Positions 18,361 through 27,401 of a DNA stretch of 64,000 bases are shown here, in pieces (position 1 is the first letter of the stretch; each line of letters opens with the position of its first letter). The notes below the pieces were generated by a model. That model saw nothing but the letters and a program-made list of their open reading frames with translations, had not been told where the DNA came from and searched no databases. The DNA lies in assembly GCA_031414695.1 (NCBI GenBank), contig JANNWG010000035.1, positions 1-64,000 of the forward strand. Direction: 5' to 3'. The stretch comes from UKL13-2 sp031414695 (GTDB lineage Bacteria; Pseudomonadota; Gammaproteobacteria; Burkholderiales; Usitatibacteraceae). The translations under genes and the position numbers were made by a program.

Positions 18361-19215
18361 CTACGGTAAGCGGCCAGCTTGCACCATTCGAGCGAACAAT
18401 GTGTTGAGATTGCCCCAAGTCACGATGTCGTCGAATTCGCCAGCGCAGTTTCCAGTAGCGGTTGGTGTATGTGAGACGAAAGTCGTCGCGTTTGCTAATA
18501 AGTTCTGCGCTTCATCGGCACCAACACCGCCAGTCGGCGCGTTTTTGCCAACAGAAAAAATAACAAAGGGTGCTTTTGTAGTGAGGCCAGAAGGGCTACA
18601 CCCAGCGGGCGCATTATTTACCATAGTCGATGTTATGGTTAATAAATTTGCTAATACATCTGCGTCTGCGATGCAGCCCATTGTTGCTGTTCTAATGCCG
18701 TCCGTTTTAGTTAAAGGGTTAATTTGATCAACAAGGCAAAATGGACGTCTGACTGGCGATAGTGTTGTCGCAGGAATTGTCAGACCACTAACTGCGTAGC
18801 GAATTCTGTTCTGTTGTAACCCCCAAGCATCTAAACTGTAGCCTTGTTCATCTATTGGTGCTAGAGATAGTGTAACTGCTGGAATAAATCCATTTGTAGA
18901 AAAACATCTTCCATTTGCAGAATATCCAGTTGTCACTTCAGCGCCACAGGCGGTTGCAGTTGGATATGCATTACTGTTTGTGCAAAAACTCTCTCGTCCC
19001 ATGCTGGTTAGTGTCGCAGGACATGGCAGTCTTCCATTCGACATCATAAAGCCATAAAGAGCCTCTTCGATTGTTTTGAGCTGTTTTTGCGTATCACTTA
19101 CCCTTTGTTGGTCAATTTGAGTTGCTAGTGGAATGCCCACTGCTGTGATTAAGATAGCAATGATTACTAGCACTACAGCTATCTCAACTAAAGAAAATCC
19201 GCGAACGTTGTTCAT
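18361..19215 (-). CDS. Type IV pilin-like/pseudopilin protein (prepilin cleavage motif)
   Basis: This 284-residue protein has a class III signal peptide: MNNVRG cut before FSLVEIAVVLVIIAILI, with Gly6, Phe7 as +1 and Glu at +5. These are the residues needed for prepilin peptidase and for assembly. The head contains GRLPCPA near residue 57 and several cysteines. It fits a conserved betaproteobacterial group of long pilin-like proteins rather than the short MshA/PilA major pilin. Its ATG overlaps the stop of the 660-residue gene (ATGA), and plsC follows after 3 bases. It may be the main or a minor subunit of this pilus; that role is inferred. Confidence 0.85.
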   Translation of the reverse strand: MNNVRGFSLVEIAVVLVIIAILITAVGIPLATQIDQQRVSDTQKQLKTIEEALYGFMMSNGRLPCPATLTSMGRESFCTNSNAYPTATACGAEVTTGYSANGRCFSTNGFIPAVTLSLAPIDEQGYSLDAWGLQQNRIRYAVSGLTIPATTLSPVRRPFCLVDQINPLTKTDGIRTATMGCIADADVLANLLTITSTMVNNAPAGCSPSGLTTKAPFVIFSVGKNAPTGGVGADEAQNLLANATTFVSHTPTATGNCAGEFDDIVTWGNLNTLFARMVQAGRLP

Positions 19216-21194
19216 TGGGAGACAATTACTATTTGATCGTTATAAGTGGATGATATCGGCTTGGTTATGGATTCAAAATTGCAATTTGTAGCGGCATTCG
19301 AATTTGCAGATTCGAGATAATCAGCTAAAGGCATAGAAGGGCGTGTCGCATTCGACAAACTTTTTCCTGACAACATAACGATGGCTTGTGCCGGCACTCC
19401 CCCAACGTTCAAGAATGGTATGCCTATACATTTATTAGTTGTTACAGCTGGTGCACTATTGTTTGCAACGGCGTAAAAAGCCTGTTTGTACCAGCCTTCA
19501 TCAAAAAACCAGTCGCCTATGAGCGGTTGGTATCTCATACCAGAAACATTTATGCTGCCGATTAAGTTAAGGCTCTGCGTGACAGATGCAGCTACAGGTG
19601 AAGTTAGAACGTCAATAACTGAAATGCCAAACGATGATGGACTTGATATTCCACTACATGCCCAGCTCGTAGTATTGTATTGAGATATTGTTGCAGCAAA
19701 ATAAGATCGCGATAAGGTGCCTGTACAAGACTGAGCCCCTACATCTGGGACATCAACATTAAAATTAAGAGTTCGATTCACGTTGTAGTTAAGACTACCT
19801 GATGTAATGCCATTTGATGTACACCTGGCAAGTGTTGAATATGCGGTAAATGTTTTAGAGAATGTGCTGGCAGATGAGTTACCTTGAAAAACTAATGGCT
19901 TTACACCACGCCAAACTGTAGTTCCTGTCGCACTTCCTGATGTTCCAATTTGAGTCAGCGTATTTTGATTTAAATTCACCCATCTGCTGCTTGGAGATGT
20001 TCTGACTCTCTGGCAGTTTCTAGGCAATGAAGAAAAACCAGATGAGATAGACCAATTAAAATTTGTAGGTTGTCCCGTAGGCATATCTTGAGTGGGTGGC
20101 ACTGGAAAAAATGGGAACATGCCTACTATCGTATCTGGCGCAGAAACAAATACCGAGTCATTAGTAGGCACTGCATGGACTGCAGCCCAAGGAAAGCTTG
20201 TTATTCCAGGCGTGGACCGAAAACTTGCAAGAGACGATTTCATTTCAGCAAGCACACGTTTTTCAATGATGGGCATTAGCTCATCAATGGTGATGTACGC
20301 GATTATGTCATTGAATGGAACTGCCCCTTTTTTAGTGGCGTCCTCTGCATTGCTAGGATAAATTGTATTCGGCGAGATTTGTATAAATTGATTGTTCAAA
20401 CCCGCATTGTCGAATGTGGATGTACACGAACTTGTGCAGCCAAGTGGCAATGATATTTTGTCTAAATAATCTTTTGGGTTTCCAGGTGCTAAATTCGATG
20501 CGCGTACTTGTGCGTAACCGCCTTCAACATTTAGTGGTGAGCCTGGAATAATTATCACGACTGCAGCGCTTTGCGTCAGAATGGCGCCGCTAGCGTCACG
20601 CACGGTCAGCCATGGGTGAGGCAAGCTGTTAGCTGCTGCAGGACAACTAAAGGACGTGAAGTTTAGATTTAGAACGTCGGAATTGAGTTTTTTTAAGCAT
20701 AAGTTCATCTGTGCAAGATTTGCTGACACTGCCAACCAAGGAATAGCACCATTCGGATCATTAGCTTGGAGATTGCCAGCCGAATCACGCGATGCAGATG
20801 ATAAATCAATTGGAATTACCTGCCATGGCCATCTGCCAATGCAACGTTGTTCTTGTGCGTTGTTACTTGCGGGAGGTCTGCCGTTAGTTAATATTGCGGT
20901 AGATGAGAGGCATGCAGCATCAGATTGGCCGTTATAGCTACCCTCTAATGTATCTGGCATCGGTATTGCGCCAGGCCTTGAATATGTTGAGCTGATTGGC
21001 GCTGAAAGTATGTAGCCAAAAATAGCTTGTTTTAAGTCTGATGCAGTTGAAAATTGCGTAACCGCAACGTCTATATTGCGTTCTGTTTTGCCTGAGTTAG
21101 CGATACCCGCAAGCATGACAGTGCCGAGTATTGCCAGCATAGATAAAACAATTAGCAGCAATACTAGTCCTCGCTGTCGGTGAATTTGTTTCAT
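19212..21194 (-). CDS. Large pilus-associated protein with PilX-like N terminus
   Basis: This 660-residue protein begins MKQIHRQRGLVLLLIVLSML, a short basic stretch followed by a hydrophobic helix, like PilX/MshP-type minor pilins but without the Glu at +5. The rest would be outside the membrane and has many cysteines, Ser/Thr-rich stretches, a GRWPWQ motif near residue 119 and ITIDELMP near 303. I do not recognise a characterised homologue. It is coupled by ATGA overlaps to the MshK-like gene upstream and to the pilin-like gene downstream. Its size and position suggest an adhesin-like minor subunit or tip protein. The DNA seems more AT-rich than that of neighbouring genes, judged by eye. Confidence 0.7.
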   Translation of the reverse strand: MKQIHRQRGLVLLLIVLSMLAILGTVMLAGIANSGKTERNIDVAVTQFSTASDLKQAIFGYILSAPISSTYSRPGAIPMPDTLEGSYNGQSDAACLSSTAILTNGRPPASNNAQEQRCIGRWPWQVIPIDLSSASRDSAGNLQANDPNGAIPWLAVSANLAQMNLCLKKLNSDVLNLNFTSFSCPAAANSLPHPWLTVRDASGAILTQSAAVVIIIPGSPLNVEGGYAQVRASNLAPGNPKDYLDKISLPLGCTSSCTSTFDNAGLNNQFIQISPNTIYPSNAEDATKKGAVPFNDIIAYITIDELMPIIEKRVLAEMKSSLASFRSTPGITSFPWAAVHAVPTNDSVFVSAPDTIVGMFPFFPVPPTQDMPTGQPTNFNWSISSGFSSLPRNCQRVRTSPSSRWVNLNQNTLTQIGTSGSATGTTVWRGVKPLVFQGNSSASTFSKTFTAYSTLARCTSNGITSGSLNYNVNRTLNFNVDVPDVGAQSCTGTLSRSYFAATISQYNTTSWACSGISSPSSFGISVIDVLTSPVAASVTQSLNLIGSINVSGMRYQPLIGDWFFDEGWYKQAFYAVANNSAPAVTTNKCIGIPFLNVGGVPAQAIVMLSGKSLSNATRPSMPLADYLESANSNAATNCNFESITKPISSTYNDQIVIVSQ

Positions 21195-21937
21195 TTGCTC
21201 GCTCGTTTCGCGTCTGTACGACTATTTTTTTTCTTTTCTGTTGTTGATTTTTTTCTTTTTTTTGATTTAGCCTTTTCCGGCATCTTTTTTTCTACTTTAG
21301 CGTCAGCGCCCTTCTCCCCCACCACCGTCCCCGTCAACACAAACTTAGGCTCACCGCCAACCATGGTGGATGTTGCCACGATCTCTTTTGCTCCGGGTTT
21401 ACCGGTGCCAGTCACAAATCGTGTGTCGTCCGCATTGGCGCTGTTAACCCAGTACGTTGCCACGCCATCGCTGCGTTTGATGAAGCCGCTGAGTATCGGT
21501 GTGCGTTCTGTTTTGTTGTCTTCAATGACCACTTTGCCAGAAGCAATATCTTTGCGATCTTTGTCGGCTTTGGCGCGCTCGCTGTCATTGAAAAACAATT
21601 TACCTTGTAGCGCTTGCGAGGTGGTGGCAATGGGATCGGGTTTGTAGGATTCGCTGGGCGGCACGAGTGGCAGGGGTTGCGCTTCTGTCGCGCGCATGAA
21701 AACCAGCAATGCCAGGCTAAGCAAAGTACAGCGCGCTACCGCTCGCTTACGCTGCTGTGCATTTATTGTTGAGATTCTGTTTAACGTTTGTGGAATGGCT
21801 TTTGAAGATTTATCGGGTAGCGGATATTGCACGATTTCGAATCCCTCCCAGCCTCCCTTTTCCAAAGGGAGGAGCCAGGTCAAGTGCGGGGATGGTTTTT
21901 TAAAGCATTTGCTATGCGGCTTAGCTTCTAGTTTCAT
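21191..21937 (-). CDS. MshK-like pilus biogenesis protein with an in-frame repeat insertion
   Basis: The start is ATG at 21937, which overlaps the stop of the upstream MshJ-like gene (ATGA), giving 248 residues; the frame is open further upstream but that part lies inside the previous gene. A likely export segment (RKRAVARCTLLSLALLVFMRATEA) begins only near residue 63. Residues 20-37, including LLPLEKGGWEGF, are encoded by a family C repeat (21840-21876). The C terminus is very Lys-rich. Position between mshJ and the pilin genes, with a secreted segment after the hydrophobic stretch (SGFIKRSDGVATYWVN), fits MshK, a small poorly conserved periplasmic assembly protein. The mshK identity is mostly from context. 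Confidence 0.65.
   Translation of the reverse strand: MKLEAKPHSKCFKKPSPHLTWLLPLEKGGWEGFEIVQYPLPDKSSKAIPQTLNRISTINAQQRKRAVARCTLLSLALLVFMRATEAQPLPLVPPSESYKPDPIATTSQALQGKLFFNDSERAKADKDRKDIASGKVVIEDNKTERTPILSGFIKRSDGVATYWVNSANADDTRFVTGTGKPGAKEIVATSTMVGGEPKFVLTGTVVGEKGADAKVEKKMPEKAKSKKRKKSTTEKKKNSRTDAKRASK
21840..21876. repeat. Family C repeat inside the MshK-like coding region
   Basis: AATCCCTCCCAGCCTCCC followed by TTTTCCAAAGGGAGGAG matches one arm of the array at 16933-17454. Here it is read in frame and encodes LLPLEKGGWEGF. It is a single arm, not an inverted pair. Confidence 0.85.
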
Positions 21938-22728
21938 CGCGCCACCCCAGCGGCAGAGGCAGGAGACGCTGTTGTTGCTGTTGTGGTTGCCACCGTTGCA
22001 CGCTTGTCGAGCAGCGTTATCCACTCTAGGCTGCATTCCGCCTCGATGGTTGGCGTGAGTTTTTTGATGTTGACATCTGCATTGCTAGCGTCATCGTCAT
22101 CATTGTTGTTGTTGGCATTAACGTTGCTCGCGGCGCGCCTTAGCAAGTCCAGCGCTTGTTGGGCCGGCGTTGTTGGCGTAAGTGGTACAACGACACTTGC
22201 GGCCGCATTGGCGCGCTTTATGACGCAGCGATCAATTGGGAATAACCCACGCTGTAGTCGCGGAAACTCTTCAAGGAATGCCACCATATCGCCATCATGC
22301 AATGCGCTTGCCTTCATCTTGATACGGCTGCCCAGCGCATCAATGGCGGTGAGTGAGGTGCCGCTGGCAAGTTTTAGAGGGCGTTGGGGGGACATTTCGT
22401 ATTCGAGAGTCGCAATATTGTGGCGTATCTTTAACGCTTCCATGGTTTCTAGCAAATCAAGCCGCTTTTCGGTGACGAAAACACCACGAGCGGTGAGTGC
22501 TTTGTAGGTGTCTTCTGAGTTGCGTAGGTCATCACGTTCGCGTTTGGCATTCGCCAAGCGTGATTGCACATCATCAATGGTGCGCTGTGATTGAATATTA
22601 TTTTTTTTCTCGGCTTGCCAATAGAGGTAGCTTCCGGTGGCTAGAAATACGGCCACGCCTAGTCCCACCACAAACACTAAGTAGCTGAAGCGTAATGCGC
22701 CGAATCCTTCTTTGGTCAAAATACTCAT
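21934..22728 (-). CDS. mshJ: MSHA biogenesis protein MshJ-like (PilO/GspM class)
   Basis: This 264-residue protein has one N-terminal membrane span (about 13-36, SYLVFVVGLGVAVFLATG), then a coiled-coil-prone stretch (RTIDDVQSRLANAKRERDDL) and a small periplasmic domain. This is the layout of PilO/MshJ/GspM, which form the inner-membrane alignment complex with PilN-type proteins. Sequence conservation in this family is weak, so order is the main support: mshI precedes it and the mshK-like gene follows, both with 4-base ATGA overlaps. The Asn/Asp-rich stretch near residue 210 (NANNNNDDDD) is an unusual low-complexity insert. Confidence 0.75.
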   Translation of the reverse strand: MSILTKEGFGALRFSYLVFVVGLGVAVFLATGSYLYWQAEKKNNIQSQRTIDDVQSRLANAKRERDDLRNSEDTYKALTARGVFVTEKRLDLLETMEALKIRHNIATLEYEMSPQRPLKLASGTSLTAIDALGSRIKMKASALHDGDMVAFLEEFPRLQRGLFPIDRCVIKRANAAASVVVPLTPTTPAQQALDLLRRAASNVNANNNNDDDDASNADVNIKKLTPTIEAECSLEWITLLDKRATVATTTATTASPASAAGVAR

Positions 22729-24398
22729 GTGTCGGGCACCTGTTTTACCAGCTTCACGCTAAATTGTGCCGCTGTTGCATTGACGGCAGCGCGGTCGATG
22801 ACTTTCAGCTGAGCTTCAGGGCCAATATCGACGGGCATTTTGACGACATTTGCCTTGTAACCCGGCATAGAATCTAGCCTTTTAACAAATCTCTCAATCT
22901 CGACCAAGGTTTGGCGAATATCGCCACCAAATGGTTTGATCGATAAATCGAGCATCGCGATTTGAAATTTATTACCAGGAAGGGTCGTATTTGGATCAAT
23001 GCTGATTTCACCAGTGCCAGCTCCTGAGCTGAAAGCCGCCGCGACTTGTGTCACCGTATTGGCAAGCGTAACAGGCGTTTTTGTGTCCGAAGTCGCGGGT
23101 AAATTGCCAGTACTGCTAGCTATTTCTTTGCTAGCCGTTGTAAATTGGGTGCTGCGGTCATTGCTCGTGCCCCAACTAATTTGATTCACTAAAATCAGGG
23201 GAAATTCGTCAATGACGAGGGCGATTTCTTTTAGCACCACGCTTGGCGTGGCGGGCAATGGGCGAATTTGTGAATTAAAAAATGTGCTCGTATCGCGCAC
23301 TGTATCCGTCGCCATTTTTTGTGTTCGCATTGATAGCACGACATCTTGAAACTGCGCCTGTATGCTGCGTTCTTGTTTAACGCGTGCATCTATTTGGTTG
23401 CTGACTGATGTCGCATTGAGCAAATAAAAGCTTGCCACGGCAACGCCCGCCACGAGTACCGCTGCTGTTGCGACAACCAAACCAATACGCGTACGACGAT
23501 ATGTCGCGAAGCGCGTATCAGTTTTAGCCGCAAAGTGGTTCTCAATGCGGCTACGCGAATAGACATGGCATAAAATTTCTTCGGCATGTGAAGAGGCAGG
23601 CGAGGGCGCAATTTTTAGCTTTAGCGCGGCCTCGTTAATATCGAGAAAACGATAACGCAGCATCGGATAGGTGCGTATTGCATCTTGCATCATGAGTCGG
23701 TCACGCTCATGCACCAACATACAAACTTCAAGCGCAGCATCTTCTGCGAAGTAGCGCAAGCTATCCAGGTACTGCCAGGTGCGGCTGGTCTCTGCCGCAA
23801 TCAGTTGGCCGACGGTGCGTGACTCATCATAAATAATCGGTGTGAGTCGGCTAAATTTGACCTGCTTATCTTTGAAATAAGTTTGGCGCAAACCAAAATC
23901 AGGAATGATGGTGACCAATAACGTATCAGGGAAAAAAATGTCGAGCTCTTTTAACAGCCGACTAGACAGTACCGCTGATGAAGACACGCACTCTAACGGA
24001 ATGCTGTGTTTCTCAAGTGCGGCCATGAGTGGCCGCGCCACATCAGCATTGGTAACGGCGTGTAAAAAAACTTTGTCATCGCGGCGACCTTCAGTCTCGC
24101 GGCCTTGCACAATAGCGTGGCGAAAAGGAGAGGCGCGATAAAGTTGCCCCAGCTTACGCTCCAGCACCGCATCTTTATCACTGCCACTTAAATGTGGAAT
24201 GGTATCGAGGCGGAAGTCTTCCTCAATTAAGTCAGTAATGATATGCGCTGGAATTCGTTTATTGGTATCGAGGTACGCCGTAAAAGCCGGCGACTCCACA
24301 TCGCTTAATAGAAAACTCTCACGACCAATGAGCGTGTTGCCTTTAATCATCAGGGCGATGATTTTGTCATTGGTCAAATAGAAAAAATGTTTAGACAC
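22725..24398 (-). CDS. mshI: MSHA biogenesis protein MshI-like (fused PilM/PilN, GspL-like)
   Basis: This 557-residue protein combines a cytoplasmic actin-like half (about 1-290, PilM-like), one membrane span near 303-328 (IGLVVATAAVLVAGVAVASF) and a periplasmic domain of about 220 residues like PilN. Such proteins link the cytoplasmic ATPase to the periplasmic alignment complex. It is longer than the usual MshI (~300 residues in Vibrio, from memory) and more like a GspL-type fusion. The mshG gene precedes it by 14 bases and mshJ overlaps its stop. The assignment rests on layout and context; sequence signatures are weak. Confidence 0.75.
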   Translation of the reverse strand: MSKHFFYLTNDKIIALMIKGNTLIGRESFLLSDVESPAFTAYLDTNKRIPAHIITDLIEEDFRLDTIPHLSGSDKDAVLERKLGQLYRASPFRHAIVQGRETEGRRDDKVFLHAVTNADVARPLMAALEKHSIPLECVSSSAVLSSRLLKELDIFFPDTLLVTIIPDFGLRQTYFKDKQVKFSRLTPIIYDESRTVGQLIAAETSRTWQYLDSLRYFAEDAALEVCMLVHERDRLMMQDAIRTYPMLRYRFLDINEAALKLKIAPSPASSHAEEILCHVYSRSRIENHFAAKTDTRFATYRRTRIGLVVATAAVLVAGVAVASFYLLNATSVSNQIDARVKQERSIQAQFQDVVLSMRTQKMATDTVRDTSTFFNSQIRPLPATPSVVLKEIALVIDEFPLILVNQISWGTSNDRSTQFTTASKEIASSTGNLPATSDTKTPVTLANTVTQVAAAFSSGAGTGEISIDPNTTLPGNKFQIAMLDLSIKPFGGDIRQTLVEIERFVKRLDSMPGYKANVVKMPVDIGPEAQLKVIDRAAVNATAAQFSVKLVKQVPDT

Positions 24399-24412
24399 GG
24401 CTGAATAAATAA

Positions 24413-25618
24413 TTATCGAATTTGTGTTTTCGAGACCACATCGTACATCGGCAAAAATATGGTCACAAGTATGCCAATCATAATGCCGCCGAGTACAACG
24501 GTGAGCACGGGCTGAATTAGTTCTTGCAATTTAGACATGGTTTCTTTGACTTCGCGATTATAAAAATAACTCACGTTAAGTAGCGCCGTATCAAGTCCGC
24601 CAGTGGATTCACCCACCTTGAGCATGCGTAGTACGAGTGGTGGAAACATTCGCACATTCTGAAACGCCTGTGTGATGGCAGTGCCGTCGTTAATATCGCG
24701 GCCAACACGTTTTAAGCCTTCTTCTAGTACGCGGTTGCCGACGATTTTCTCGGAGATGTGTATGCAATCTAAAACACCAAGCCCAGACTTGTACATCAAG
24801 GCAAAATAGGTGGAAAAGCGCGCTAGTATTATCTTTTCAGTTAATGGCCCCATGATAGGTAGCTTTAATGCGAGGGCATCAATTTTGTAGCGCACACCTT
24901 CATTGGTTTTGGCTAAGATAAATAAACCTACCGCACTAAAGAAAGGAATCCCTAAACATAAATACCAATACTTTTGCATAAAGGCTGACACCGCAATTAA
25001 GGCCAGCGTCGCCTTCGGTGGATTTGGCGTGAGCGCTCGCATCGTAATGGCAAGCTGCGGCACTAAAAATATCATCAGCGCAAACACGACACCCAAAATA
25101 ACGGTACCCGCAAATATCGGATACATCATCGCTTTTTTAACTTGTGAGGCTAACTCATCTTGCCACTTAAGATTTTCAGTTAGCTGCGTCAAGACTTCAG
25201 GAAGTTGTCCCGTTTGCTCACCGGTGCGGATGAGTGCGATAAATACAGTATCAAAGGCATGCGGATGATTTGCCATCGCCTCAGATAAGCGTAGGCCGCC
25301 TTCAATGTCTTCTAAGATGCTCGCAACAATTTGTCGAAACAACGGATTTTCCACCGTATCGCGCAGGTCGGTGAGCGCATCAATAATCGGCACACCCGCA
25401 CGCAGCAGTTGGTCCATATGAAAACAAAACGTGATGATTTCTTTACGTGCGATGCGGCGTGCACCTGTGAGCGCTGATTTTTTGACGGATTCAAATTTAA
25501 TTAAATCCATGCCCATCCGCTTTAAGCGCAGCTCAAGGTCAATCGCATTCGCGGCATCAATATTGCCGGACTGCATTTCTCCTTCGGTATCAATTGCGCG
25601 ATAGCTAAATGAGGCCAT
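24413..25618 (-). CDS. mshG: MSHA platform protein MshG (PilC/GspF family)
   Basis: This 401-residue inner-membrane platform protein contains two repeated GspF domains and three membrane segments (about 165-190, 215-235 and 370-395). Signature stretches are FCFHMDQLLRAGVPIIDAL, EGGLRLSEAMANHPHAFD, FVALIRTGEQTGQLPEVL in the first repeat, and FSTYFALMYKSGLGVLDCI and MLKVGESTGGLDTAL in the second. It receives the motion of the assembly ATPase to insert or extract pilins. It lies 16 bases after mshE, the usual ATPase-platform pair. Confidence 0.93.
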   Translation of the reverse strand: MASFSYRAIDTEGEMQSGNIDAANAIDLELRLKRMGMDLIKFESVKKSALTGARRIARKEIITFCFHMDQLLRAGVPIIDALTDLRDTVENPLFRQIVASILEDIEGGLRLSEAMANHPHAFDTVFIALIRTGEQTGQLPEVLTQLTENLKWQDELASQVKKAMMYPIFAGTVILGVVFALMIFLVPQLAITMRALTPNPPKATLALIAVSAFMQKYWYLCLGIPFFSAVGLFILAKTNEGVRYKIDALALKLPIMGPLTEKIILARFSTYFALMYKSGLGVLDCIHISEKIVGNRVLEEGLKRVGRDINDGTAITQAFQNVRMFPPLVLRMLKVGESTGGLDTALLNVSYFYNREVKETMSKLQELIQPVLTVVLGGIMIGILVTIFLPMYDVVSKTQIR

Positions 25619-25634
25619 GATTAGTCAATAATTT

Positions 25635-27350
25635 CTATTCGATGCGATCTGTTAAATCGACGATACGCGATATTTCATCAATGTCAGTTTCACCTGCTAA
25701 GACGCGCGAGACGGCGTCTTCAGCCAAGGTGCGAAAACCACGGCGACGTGCTGCTTCTTTTATCTCACGACCCGTTGCGCGCCGCGCAATGAGTTCGTCA
25801 ATATCGGAATCCATCTTAAACAATTCCATGATCGCTAAGCGACCCTTGTAGCCGGAGTTATCGCAAGTCTCGCAGCCAACATGTCGATAAATCGTGCCAT
25901 GCCAGTCAGCCTCTTTGCCCAATATGCGCTTGGTGCCTTCATCTTCAGGCTGATACGGTTCTTTGCAAGCAATGCAAAGCCGTCTCACTAGGCGCTGTGC
26001 CACCACGCCAATAATATTGCCCGACATAATGTCTGGTAATACACCTAAATCTTGCAGTCGTGGTATTGCGCCAATCGCTGAATTGGTATGCAACGTCGAA
26101 TACACTTGGTGGCCCGTCATCGCCGCACGAAACGCCATTTCAGCCGTATCTTGATCGCGTATCTCGCCAACTAAGATTACGTCAGGATCTTGCCGCATCA
26201 TCGAACGAATGCCGCTCGCAAAATCAAGCTTGGCGGCTTCATTTACAGAGGTTTGGCGAATCATTGCCATCGGATATTCGACCGGGTCTTCCAAGGTCAT
26301 GATATTCACACCCTCGGTATTGACGTGATTCAAGATTGAGTAAAGCGTGGTGGTTTTACCCGAGCCAGTCGGGCCTGTGACCAAAATAATGCCTTCGGGC
26401 CGCGCCATCATGAGGCGCAGCATTTTTAATTCATTTTCTTGCAGACTCAAGTTTTCTAGCGGCACGATGCCTTTTTGCCGATCCAAAATACGCAGCACCA
26501 AATTTTCACCGTGTGTGGTCGGCTGTGCGGCAACACGAAAATCAATTTGCCGACCCGAAAGCGTTAATGAAATTCGACCGTCTTGCGGGGCACGCGTCTC
26601 GGCGATATTCATGCCAGAGATGACTTTTAAGCGCACTACCATCGCCGACCAATAATTTTTGTGCAGCGAGCGAATTTGCCGGAGAACGCCGTCAATGCGG
26701 TAACGAATGCGTAAAAACCCTTGCTCCGGCTCGAAGTGTATGTCTGATGCATTGCGCTTCACCGCATCGGCTAAAAGCGCATCCACTAAACGCACCACCG
26801 GTTGGCTATATTCATCAAAGTCAGTGGCTAAACTTTGATAGTCAATTTCGCCAGTTTCAATCTCATTTAAGATGCCGTCAATGGATAGCTCAAAGCCATA
26901 ATGTTGCTCGATGGCAATGGATATATCGGATTCACGTGCTAATACCTGCTCAATACGGATGTCGTCGCGTATTAGTACGCGAATTTGATCCAACGCCACT
27001 ACATTGGTCGGGTCAGCCACGGCTAACAATAATTTGCGCGTATTTTTATCGTAATCCACGGGCAAGACTTGATAGCGCTTGGCGATATCTTTTGGCACCA
27101 TCGCGAGCGCAATATGGTCAATCACCGTGTTGGATAAATCAACAGCGACTTGTCCTAGTGACTCAGAAAGCGTATCGCGAATCGTCGCTTCTGTTACAAA
27201 GCCGAGCAGCACTAAGGTTTTGCCGAGCGCGCCTTTGTTTTTACGTTGCTCAGTTAAGGCAATATTTAATTGATCCTGCGAAATCACGCCACGCGTGAGC
27301 AGTGTTTGCCCAAGCGGAAGTTGTGCGGCGGGAGTGGACATTTGGTTCAT
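25635..27350 (-). CDS. mshE: MSHA assembly ATPase MshE (GspE/PilB family)
   Basis: At 571 residues this is a full GspE/PilB-type extension ATPase. The N-terminal T2SSE-N (MshEN) domain contains LGQTLLTRGVISQDQL, a region that binds cyclic-di-GMP in Vibrio MshE. Walker A is GPTGSGKTT near 325-333, followed by the Asp box (LEDPVEYP) and Walker B (DPDVILVGEIRD). The zinc motif CIAC (about 457) pairs with CETC (about 490). An adjacent second Met (residue 4) is an alternative start. No PilT-type retraction ATPase is in the window. Regulation by cyclic-di-GMP is inferred from the family. Confidence 0.95.
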   Translation of the reverse strand: MNQMSTPAAQLPLGQTLLTRGVISQDQLNIALTEQRKNKGALGKTLVLLGFVTEATIRDTLSESLGQVAVDLSNTVIDHIALAMVPKDIAKRYQVLPVDYDKNTRKLLLAVADPTNVVALDQIRVLIRDDIRIEQVLARESDISIAIEQHYGFELSIDGILNEIETGEIDYQSLATDFDEYSQPVVRLVDALLADAVKRNASDIHFEPEQGFLRIRYRIDGVLRQIRSLHKNYWSAMVVRLKVISGMNIAETRAPQDGRISLTLSGRQIDFRVAAQPTTHGENLVLRILDRQKGIVPLENLSLQENELKMLRLMMARPEGIILVTGPTGSGKTTTLYSILNHVNTEGVNIMTLEDPVEYPMAMIRQTSVNEAAKLDFASGIRSMMRQDPDVILVGEIRDQDTAEMAFRAAMTGHQVYSTLHTNSAIGAIPRLQDLGVLPDIMSGNIIGVVAQRLVRRLCIACKEPYQPEDEGTKRILGKEADWHGTIYRHVGCETCDNSGYKGRLAIMELFKMDSDIDELIARRATGREIKEAARRRGFRTLAEDAVSRVLAGETDIDEISRIVDLTDRIE

Positions 27351-27401
27351 TCAGATTGGCTCAGGTGTAGATGTGCAAAAGAGATGTGCAAAAGATAAAA
27401 A

